Assembly (NCBI GenBank): GCA_018970765.1
Contig: JAGWVT010000004.1
Coordinates: 1-64,000 of the forward strand
Reading direction: 5' to 3'
DNA length: 64,000 nucleotides
From: Actinomycetales bacterium
GTDB lineage: Bacteria; Actinomycetota; Actinomycetes; S36-B12
Positions 19,429-27,150 of this stretch are shown piece by piece (position 1 is the first letter of the stretch; each line of letters starts with the position of its first letter). The position numbers were made by a program, and so were the translations under genes. Below the pieces are notes generated by a model. The model made no database searches. It had not been told where the DNA came from and saw nothing but the letters and a program-made list of their open reading frames with translations.

Positions 19429-21234
19429 TCATTCGCCGTGGGTCCGCGTGGCGGACGTGTTCTGCCGCAGCCATTGCACGGAGGCAAGGACCATGCCGAC
19501 ACCCACCAGGATCACCAGGCCAACACTGAACACAGTGGTCATGAGCGGCGAGGACTGGCCTTGACCGAGACTGAGTGCGACCACAGTTGTGACCAGCAGT
19601 AGCAGACTGCGAATCTCCCAACCACCTAAGGACCAGGTCAACCAGCGTGGCATGGCAGTGCCACCGATAGCGCGATAGAGCACGTCGTAGTGGTGGAAGG
19701 CGACGACGGCGGCCCAGGCAAAACCCAGCACAATGAGCGACGGAAAGAACGCGAGTGACACGATCGCGACAAGGCCAAGTTCCCAGAGCCGTAGCAGCAC
19801 TGGGATCAACCAACCTGCGGGTGCCGGCCAGCAGCGAGATCCGATAGGCACGATCCGACCGACCACCCAGGCCAATGGACCGTCATCGCTTTGACGTTGC
19901 AGCAGGAGCGCTGACTCCGCAGGAGATGGCCCACGCCAGGTGATGGTGCGCAGCAGGCGACCACTCAGCACATAGGCACCGGCGATGATTCCGGCGATGA
20001 GCAGTACTCGTAAGGCCCAGGCTTCACCGGCGACGATGGCAACGACACTGATGATGAGCCACCGTTCTCCGATGGGTAGGTGCAGTGCGCGCTTGGCCCA
20101 TCTGACCGCATCGCGGCGGTTGGCCCGGGTAGACGCCTCCATGGCTCGGCCAATGTTTGGCAGCCCAGTTGACCAGGTGGCCGTGTCAGCGCCGTCGCCT
20201 GACTGCAGCACATCGCGGACTTCTAGGCGCAGTTCCCGCGCCCATTGAACGCGGGAAAAGTCGTAGTCGCTAACATGGCGAACCGTCTGCAGGACGACGA
20301 GAACAATTGCCAGCGGCCAGACGTTTTCGGCACCCCCGACCCAGGCACCCACGGCAAGGCCGGCGTAGGCCGCGTACTCCTTGACACGATCGGTCGAGGC
20401 ATCCAGCCAGGCACCCAGTGCACTGAAGCGGCGCGTGGCGCGGGCCACCTCGCCATCGACGCAATCGACGATCAGGCTCAACTGCAGCAGCAGGGCACCA
20501 AGGACCCTCATCGGCAGCGACCCTTGCGCGAAGGCGAGGGCAGCCAGGAGTCCGATCGCGAACGAGGCCAAGGTGATGCTGTTCGGACTCCACCCTAGGC
20601 GCAGGGCGAGTGCCGTGATGGGCTTTGACAGGCGTCGCACAATAAAGGTGGAGTAGAAGCCGTCATCGATGCGATTGGCCTGCAGGCGAGCAATGCGCTC
20701 CGGTGGAATTCCGTCGACAACTGCCTGAGCCTGCTCACGATCCGGTGGCGCAAGGAACCACGGCACGTCGACGATGTCTACGGCACGCACCTTTCGCCCT
20801 GATCGTGTTGCCGCCACGACAACCAGCGGTAACCCGCGCTGAGTACCGCTACCGAGATCCCCCGCATCGAGGGCATCGGCAATGCGATGGAGCCCGGGTA
20901 CCAAGGCCGATGTGTCGGTAGCAGCAATGCGCAGTGCGCCAACGCTGGTGTGGTCGGGCGCGGTCACCAGATGGAATGCACTACCGGCACTGACTGCGAC
21001 ATGATGGCGCACACGCACATCGGCCGAACTGCCGCCAGGAGCTACCAGCAGTGTCGTGGCCGCAAGTGGGTCATCCAAGATCGGTGCGAGGGCGGCACGT
21101 GGCACCACCAGGTCGACGTCGACGATGGCAACGGGCCCACCGGCCGAACTCAGCAGGTCAGCCAGTTGCCGCAGTTCGCGACCGTTCGCCTGCTCTCCAA
21201 GCCGAACGACCTGCACGTCCGTGTTCGTCATCAT
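19429..21234 (-). CDS. CDP-alcohol phosphatidyltransferase with degenerate N-terminal nucleotidyltransferase-like region and C-terminal multi-TM (DUF5941-like) domain
   Basis: 601 aa; DCVDGEVARATRRFSALGAWLDASTDRVKEY, a complete CDP-AP motif; N-terminal ~180 aa lacks the LAAGxGxRL motif. Confidence 0.82.
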   Translation of the reverse strand: MMTNTDVQVVRLGEQANGRELRQLADLLSSAGGPVAIVDVDLVVPRAALAPILDDPLAATTLLVAPGGSSADVRVRHHVAVSAGSAFHLVTAPDHTSVGALRIAATDTSALVPGLHRIADALDAGDLGSGTQRGLPLVVVAATRSGRKVRAVDIVDVPWFLAPPDREQAQAVVDGIPPERIARLQANRIDDGFYSTFIVRRLSKPITALALRLGWSPNSITLASFAIGLLAALAFAQGSLPMRVLGALLLQLSLIVDCVDGEVARATRRFSALGAWLDASTDRVKEYAAYAGLAVGAWVGGAENVWPLAIVLVVLQTVRHVSDYDFSRVQWARELRLEVRDVLQSGDGADTATWSTGLPNIGRAMEASTRANRRDAVRWAKRALHLPIGERWLIISVVAIVAGEAWALRVLLIAGIIAGAYVLSGRLLRTITWRGPSPAESALLLQRQSDDGPLAWVVGRIVPIGSRCWPAPAGWLIPVLLRLWELGLVAIVSLAFFPSLIVLGFAWAAVVAFHHYDVLYRAIGGTAMPRWLTWSLGGWEIRSLLLLVTTVVALSLGQGQSSPLMTTVFSVGLVILVGVGMVLASVQWLRQNTSATRTHGE

Positions 21235-22388
21235 CAGGAAGGCGCCGAGCGCCGGAACTTGGCGCGTAGGTCGTTGCGCAACTGGCGCAGGAGTTGACGG
21301 GCCAACCCTCGACTCGACGTCTGCTGAGCTGACTCATTGATCACCGCGACCACCGCCTCCAATGCCGCCTGCAGGGGGATCAGATCAGGGGTCTGCTCCG
21401 TTCCTTGTGATGGCAGTCGCCGGGCAAGTTGGTCGACCGGCCCCGCAACGCGCGCACCCGATTGGCGCAGCTGCTCGACGATCTGGTTGCCGTGTTCGGC
21501 GGCAGCAGCTAAGGCCCAGTCTGGTGTGGCCATACGCGCTTCCGTTGCCGCAGGCTGACGCTGCTCCACCATGGCCAAGGCCATGCCCCGGCGAACCAGA
21601 CGCACGTAGTCGGGCCACTGAAGATTTCGCTTGACGCGCCGATTGACGTCGAGGAGGAGCTCGGCCTCTGCGGCGGTCATTGAGCGGTTCGAGGTGAGGT
21701 CCATGCGACTGGTCAGCATCTGATCTGGAATATCGAGGAGCTGCGCAAATGCGACGAAGAGCGCGGCACGGTCGACGTTTTCCAGAACCAGCACCGTGAC
21801 TTGCTCCGGGCCTGCCGCATCCGCCCACCGTTGCACGACGGCACCGTGATCGTGCCGGCGCCAGAACGTGGGTGATTTGCGCGAGCTTCCGCGAACCGCA
21901 AAGACGTCCTCTAGCCAGGGTTCGTATTCGGTCTCTAACCCGTACTTGAGGTATTGCTGCCAGGAACTCGGCAGGAGACTGCCAAGGTTGCGCAGCGTCA
22001 CGACGACATGAACGCGCGAGCCACCCAGTCGTTGCACGACACGTTGCGCGGTTTCGGCGTCGGCCTCGCAGAAGAACTCGCTGCTGATCACTGTCCGACC
22101 GCGATGTCCAGCAACTTCCTTGGCCACGGCGTCTAGTTGATGTGGTGGCACCACTGATCCACCGCGCTGGTTCCATCCCCAGGTGCGGCCAAGAGCGGCG
22201 AGGGCGGCTCGATGCTGCGCCTGAAGTCGGCCCGGGTAGAGCACCCCGGCAGCACGCAATTCCTCGCGCGCATCGGAAAGGGCCGCCTGAATGGCCGTGG
22301 TGCCGGTCTTATGCACCCCGATGTGCAGCAGCACTGCATCCGGTGCCAGAGCCGGCAGTGAACCCAGGCCCAGGTCAGCGGCGGGCAT
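21234..22388 (-). CDS. Sulfotransferase-like protein
   Basis: Near the N-terminus VLLHIGVHKTGTTAIQAALSDAREELRAAGVLYPG (PAPS 5'-phosphosulfate binding-loop-like HKTGTT). ATGA overlap with the next gene. Confidence 0.72.
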   Translation of the reverse strand: MPAADLGLGSLPALAPDAVLLHIGVHKTGTTAIQAALSDAREELRAAGVLYPGRLQAQHRAALAALGRTWGWNQRGGSVVPPHQLDAVAKEVAGHRGRTVISSEFFCEADAETAQRVVQRLGGSRVHVVVTLRNLGSLLPSSWQQYLKYGLETEYEPWLEDVFAVRGSSRKSPTFWRRHDHGAVVQRWADAAGPEQVTVLVLENVDRAALFVAFAQLLDIPDQMLTSRMDLTSNRSMTAAEAELLLDVNRRVKRNLQWPDYVRLVRRGMALAMVEQRQPAATEARMATPDWALAAAAEHGNQIVEQLRQSGARVAGPVDQLARRLPSQGTEQTPDLIPLQAALEAVVAVINESAQQTSSRGLARQLLRQLRNDLRAKFRRSAPS

Positions 22389-22390
22389 GT

Positions 22391-23206
22391 TTAGTCCTCA
22401 TCGTCCTCAAACTCCTCGTAGTCCCGCCTCGTGGAGCGTCGTGTTGACTTGCGCCGTGCCTTGCGCAGCAACTCCAGCGCCTGGTCGGCGGTGCAGGCCT
22501 GCACAGTGCCATCACCCACGAACAGGGCCCGATCACAAACCTCGCGCAGACGCACCAGATCATCCGAAACGATCATGAACGCTATGCCCTCGTCGCGAAG
22601 CCGAGCGATCTGCTCCCAGCAGGCCTGCACGGCAGCAGGCTCGCCGGCGGCAAGCACCTGATCGATGGCATAGATCTGCGCCTGCGTCGCCATGCCGATT
22701 GACCATGCCAGCCGCTGACGAATCGGCGTGGGAGTTGGGCCGAGATGACGATCCAAGCCACCACGCACGCCGGCCTGGTCGACGATCGACTCGAATGATG
22801 CCGTCACCTGCTGCGGGCTCATGCCGAGCAGCCCACCAAGGACATAGATGTTCTGGCGAATGGTCATGCGTCGATTGAGTGTTCGGGCAATGCTGATCAG
22901 GGGTACCACTGTCGAACGTTGGGTGACTCGGCCCTGATCGGGAAGTAGCGTGCCCGCCGCGAGGCGCAGCAGTTCTTCTCGGCCACCATCCTTCACACCA
23001 ATGACCGCCACTACTTCGCCGGCATCCAGCCAGGCGTTCACATCACGGAGCATCCAACTCTGGCTTCGCGCTACCTCACCGGCGAGCCGACGCAGTCGGT
23101 GGCGCCGTCCGCTGCCACCACGACGCTGCTCCTTGGGCATCGAGATTCCGACACCCTCAAAGGTGATTGCATGCGCGAGATCGCTCTGGATTCGTTGACG
23201 TGCCAT
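22391..23206 (-). CDS. Wzt/TagH-like ABC transporter ATP-binding subunit with degenerate catalytic motifs
   Basis: Overall ABC layout (WMLRDVNAWLDAGEVVAVIG...MTIRQNIYVLGGLLGM...IYAIDQVLAAGE...FMIVSDDLVRLREVCDRALFVGDG), but Walker A = GVKDGGREEL, Walker B = IYAIDQ, switch His = Asp, signature = PTPIRQRL. Confidence 0.85.
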   Translation of the reverse strand: MARQRIQSDLAHAITFEGVGISMPKEQRRGGSGRRHRLRRLAGEVARSQSWMLRDVNAWLDAGEVVAVIGVKDGGREELLRLAAGTLLPDQGRVTQRSTVVPLISIARTLNRRMTIRQNIYVLGGLLGMSPQQVTASFESIVDQAGVRGGLDRHLGPTPTPIRQRLAWSIGMATQAQIYAIDQVLAAGEPAAVQACWEQIARLRDEGIAFMIVSDDLVRLREVCDRALFVGDGTVQACTADQALELLRKARRKSTRRSTRRDYEEFEDDED

Positions 23207-24015
23207 TAGGCCTCCTTCAGGATCCGGCCTTCGAGCCGGTAGAAGGTGATGGCGCCAATCCCGCTGATCACGAGGCCGGAGACCAACGAGATGAGGAAGA
23301 GTCGAAGTTCCTCGGTCTCATTGGGCCAAAAACCAATGCGGTACAGACCAAAGATGCCCACCAGCGGGTTGAGGGCGGCCAGTGCTTGCACGCGCTCGGG
23401 AATATTGGCAATCGAGTAAAGCACCGGCGACAGGTAGAAGGCCGTGCGCAGCAGAATTCGAATCATCCGCTCAAGATCGGGAAAGACCGATGCCACCGAG
23501 GAAACGAGCAGGCCCACTCCGTACATAAACAGGAACTGCAGAGCGATACCTACCGGAAAGAGAATGAAGAGCGGCCCAGGTGGCGTCCCTGTCACCAGCA
23601 TGGCAACCACGATCACCGGTAGCGACATCAAAAACTCGACCATTGAGGCGAGGATCACGCGCAGCACCCATAGACGCGTCGGCAGCAGGCTCATCCGAAG
23701 GCCGATGGTGTCCTTGCGGAAGACCTTGGTGGCGGCGGTGATGCCCTTGGTGAACCACCACCAGGGCAGGATCGCCAATGCGAGGAAGAGGAAGTACGGC
23801 TGCTGACCCAACTGACGAGCGCCAAGCAGGACCGAGAAGACAAACCACAGGACCATCGACATGCCCAGGGGCTCTAACAGTGACCACAGATAGCCCAACC
23901 GGAAGTTCGAGTACTTACGCTGCAGGTCCCGCAACACGAGCATCCGCAGCACCTGACGGTGCTCCCACACCGAGCGCACGCCGTTACCATAGGCCAATGC
24001 GCGATCGTGGGGCAT
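23206..24015 (-). CDS. Wzm/TagG-like polysaccharide ABC transporter permease
   Basis: MPHDRALAYGNGVRSVWEHRQVLRMLVLRDLQRKYSNFRLGYLWSLLEPLGMSMVLWFVFSVLLG, ABC2-type permease with six TM-like stretches. Track start 24153; ATG at 24015 preferred. Confidence 0.88.
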   Translation of the reverse strand: MPHDRALAYGNGVRSVWEHRQVLRMLVLRDLQRKYSNFRLGYLWSLLEPLGMSMVLWFVFSVLLGARQLGQQPYFLFLALAILPWWWFTKGITAATKVFRKDTIGLRMSLLPTRLWVLRVILASMVEFLMSLPVIVVAMLVTGTPPGPLFILFPVGIALQFLFMYGVGLLVSSVASVFPDLERMIRILLRTAFYLSPVLYSIANIPERVQALAALNPLVGIFGLYRIGFWPNETEELRLFLISLVSGLVISGIGAITFYRLEGRILKEA

Positions 24016-25285
24016 GCTCAGCATGGCGGACACGATGAGCCGCGCCGCGGCCAGCACGCGCTCGCTCGTGAGGCGCGCAGCTCGTTCGGCAGCGCGACGC
24101 ATTCGGGATTTCGTCGAGCCCGAACCCGTCGGCATTGATCTTGCCGCCGTCACCGAGGCGGATATCGCCCTGCACTTCGCCGACGGTCCGCATAAGTTCT
24201 ACCAACTCATGCCATGGCTCGCCGTCTTGCGGCAACGACCGGAATTACGCGTCATCATCGTGGCCCGCCAACCTGAGTCCTACGAGCCGTTGACGAAACT
24301 CACCGACGTCCCAATCGCGCTGGTCCCCAAGTTCGACGCGCTGATGGCGCTTTACGATCGCGCCAATTTCCGTGCCGTGCTGTACGTCAACAACTCGTAC
24401 ACCAACTTCCAGTCCTTGGCTTTCCAGCAGGCAGTGCACATCCATGTCAACCACGGTGAGAGCGACAAGATTTGCATGGTCAGCAACCAGGCCAAGGCCT
24501 ATGACCGCGTCTTCGTGGCCGGACAGGCTGCAGTCGATCGCCATGCCGCAGCGCTAGCTTGGTTCGACACCACGCACCTAACCCGGGTGGGTCGGCCACA
24601 GTTGGATCTCGTCGTCGACAATCCACTGACCCAATGGGACGGACCCACCATCACCTATGCACCGACCTGGGAAGGTGAGGACGAAGCCAACAACTACACC
24701 TCGATCGATCACTATGGCCTCGCCATCATCGAGGCAGCACTGGCCCAACCAGGCGCCCGCGTCATCTATAAGCCGCATCCGCGAATCCCGGAGTCAGACA
24801 CCGCGGCTGTGCGGTCGGCGCACCAAGCGATCGTGGCCGCGCTCAAGGGCGCGTCGAGTGAAGCCGGGCATCGCGTCTGCCTGAATGAGGACATCCTCGG
24901 CGTGATCCGCGGGACCGACCTGTTCATCGGTGACGTGTCGAGTGTGACGTTGGATCACCTCTACCTGCGGCCCCAGGCACCGATCATGCTCACCGATCGT
25001 CGGTCAGATCGCGAGCGGCTGCGGGCCGATACGCCAGTTGCCTCGGCAGCCTCCGTCATTGACGCAAACACGCTTAGTTCACTGGCGCCCGACATGGGCC
25101 GTCTCCTGACCCAGGACCCGTTAGCGGCAGCTCGCCGCAGCGTGCGGGACTACTACTTCGACGGCCTTGGACCGGGCGAGAGTACACAGCGCTTCTGGAC
25201 TGCACTCGAAGCGGCTATGAGCGAACATGATCGCGCCGTAGCCAACCTCAAGCGAGTGCGCATCACAGCCGCCGAGGTCGCATAG
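24014..25285 (+). CDS. CDP-glycerol glycerophosphotransferase (TagF/TagB)-like protein
   Basis: HIHVNHGESDK (WHG-like His), VIYKPHPRIPES, LFIGDVSSVTLDHLYLRPQAPIMLTDR. Alternative ATG starts at 24023 and 24035. Confidence 0.82.
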   Translation: MLSMADTMSRAAASTRSLVRRAARSAARRIRDFVEPEPVGIDLAAVTEADIALHFADGPHKFYQLMPWLAVLRQRPELRVIIVARQPESYEPLTKLTDVPIALVPKFDALMALYDRANFRAVLYVNNSYTNFQSLAFQQAVHIHVNHGESDKICMVSNQAKAYDRVFVAGQAAVDRHAAALAWFDTTHLTRVGRPQLDLVVDNPLTQWDGPTITYAPTWEGEDEANNYTSIDHYGLAIIEAALAQPGARVIYKPHPRIPESDTAAVRSAHQAIVAALKGASSEAGHRVCLNEDILGVIRGTDLFIGDVSSVTLDHLYLRPQAPIMLTDRRSDRERLRADTPVASAASVIDANTLSSLAPDMGRLLTQDPLAAARRSVRDYYFDGLGPGESTQRFWTALEAAMSEHDRAVANLKRVRITAAEVA

Positions 25286-25287
25286 GC

Positions 25288-25980
25288 ATGCAGGCAGTCA
25301 TTCTCGCGGCCGGTATGGGGACGCGCCTTGGTCGGCCATGGCCTAAGCCGCTCACCCGCCTAGATGACGGGCGCACGATCATGCAACAGCAGTTGGAGAA
25401 TTTGCAGCAGGCCTTTGGTGATGACCTCCACGTCCTCACGGTTGTTGGGTTCAAACTCGAACTCATCCTCGAGGCGTTCCCGGACGTCGCCTACGCCTAT
25501 AACGAGTCCTACGACCAGACGAACACGAACCGGAGCCTGCTCAAGGCACTGCGCCTGACATCCCCCGGCGGAGTGCTGTGGATGAACGGCGACGTCGTCT
25601 TTGATCCGGGTGTGCTGGAGCGGGCCAAGGAGATGATGGCCCAGGAGCGGTCCTTCATCTGCGTGAACACCGCAGCAGTTGGTGACGAGGAAGTGAAGTA
25701 CACCGTCGATGACGCCGGTCACGTGGCGCTGTTGTCCAAGTCCGTCACCGCGCCACTTGGGGAAGCCGTCGGCATCAACTACGTCTCAGCCGGCGATCGA
25801 GCGAGCCTGATCGCAGGCCTTGCCGCATGCGGTGACCAGGACTACTTCGAACGCGGAATCGAACTTGCCATCGAACGCGATGGCATGCAGGTCTTTCCCT
25901 TGGACATCACGGAGTACTTCGCCGTCGAGGTGGATTTCGAGGAAGATCTCAGCAGGGCCAATGCGCACCTTGGGCGCTAG
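25288..25980 (+). CDS. Sugar/alcohol-phosphate nucleotidyltransferase (LicC/IPCT-like)
   Basis: MQAVILAAGMGTRLGRPWPKPLTRLDDGRTIMQQQLENL...WMNGDVVFD. Confidence 0.85.
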   Translation: MQAVILAAGMGTRLGRPWPKPLTRLDDGRTIMQQQLENLQQAFGDDLHVLTVVGFKLELILEAFPDVAYAYNESYDQTNTNRSLLKALRLTSPGGVLWMNGDVVFDPGVLERAKEMMAQERSFICVNTAAVGDEEVKYTVDDAGHVALLSKSVTAPLGEAVGINYVSAGDRASLIAGLAACGDQDYFERGIELAIERDGMQVFPLDITEYFAVEVDFEEDLSRANAHLGR

Positions 25981-27137
25981 CGCCAAACTTCCGCGAGCAA
26001 TCGCTCCCAGCGATCCAATGTCACTTCGAGCTTTCGGTCTTCGACGGATCGTCGCGCCGCATCACCGAGTCCATTGCGCAGCTGCGTATCGCGCAGCACG
26101 ACATCAAGTGCTTCAGCGAGCCGAACCGGATCACCGGCTCGTACCAGCACTCCATTGACATCGGGTTTCACGAGGTCCCGCACACCCGCCGAGCAGTCCG
26201 TCGCAACGCAGGCAAGCCCCGTAGCCATCGCTTCCACCAATGCCAGCGGTGAACCTTCACTCAACGACGGCAGTACATGAACAGCCGCTGCCTGCAGCGC
26301 CGCCTCTGGGTCGGCAACGGGGTCCATCACGCGCACACGGGTCAGCTCCGCTACTCGCCCGGCCACTTGCTCGGCCTGCGGGCCAGTGCCGTAGATGATC
26401 AGCTCCCACTCAGGGTGCTTGGTAGCGATACGCGACCAGGCGTCTAACAACACCAAGGGTCCCTTTTCCACAGCAAGGCGACCAAGGAACACGACCTTTT
26501 GTGAATTACCTGCTGCCTGCACGGCTGGCCAATGAGCAATGGGGTTGGTCATCGTGATGGTGTGTGGCAGCCCTGCTGCGATAAAGGCCCGACGGTCTTC
26601 GTCGCAAAGCGCGGTCACCACATCGACCTCGGCGTACGAGCGCTGCAGGCGAATCAGATCACGTCCGGTGGCAGCGGCCCGGTAGGAGGCGTGGTACTGG
26701 CCGATGGTGCGCCAGGCACGTGGATCGAACTGCCGCTTGGGAACCTCGCGCAGGTGCTCCATTGCCCACACCTGTGCGGTGACAACGATACCCGGGGGTC
26801 CATCGGTGAGCAGCTCGCCGAGTTTCGCCACTGCGTCATCACGCATCCGTTGCCGGTCAGCCTGCCTAGCGCGAAACGCTCGACCGAGCCGCGTGCGCAT
26901 ACCCGACCCGGGAATCGGCGGTGGCAGTGGCTGATCCAGCAGCGTCACCTGGCGATAGGACGCTGCACCCTCATGGGATTGACCCAGGAAGCCATCCTGG
27001 ACTGGGACGATGCCGACTGCCGTCACATCATGACCGCGTTCGGCCAGTCCCTGCGCCAGCGTGTCGACCACTCGCTGCGCGCCACCTAACTCCTGAATGT
27101 TGTTCGCCATGAACACCACGCGACGGCGCTGCGACAT
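25977..27137 (-). CDS. Glycosyltransferase family 4 (GT-B)
   Basis: MSQRRRVVFMANNIQELGGAQRVVDTLAQGLAERGHDV...VVFLGRLAVEKGPLVLLDAW...LPSLSEGSPLALVEAMATGLACVATD. Track start 27356 is over-extended. Confidence 0.88.
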   Translation of the reverse strand: MSQRRRVVFMANNIQELGGAQRVVDTLAQGLAERGHDVTAVGIVPVQDGFLGQSHEGAASYRQVTLLDQPLPPPIPGSGMRTRLGRAFRARQADRQRMRDDAVAKLGELLTDGPPGIVVTAQVWAMEHLREVPKRQFDPRAWRTIGQYHASYRAAATGRDLIRLQRSYAEVDVVTALCDEDRRAFIAAGLPHTITMTNPIAHWPAVQAAGNSQKVVFLGRLAVEKGPLVLLDAWSRIATKHPEWELIIYGTGPQAEQVAGRVAELTRVRVMDPVADPEAALQAAAVHVLPSLSEGSPLALVEAMATGLACVATDCSAGVRDLVKPDVNGVLVRAGDPVRLAEALDVVLRDTQLRNGLGDAARRSVEDRKLEVTLDRWERLLAEVWR

Positions 27138-27150
27138 CAGGTGCTCGATC

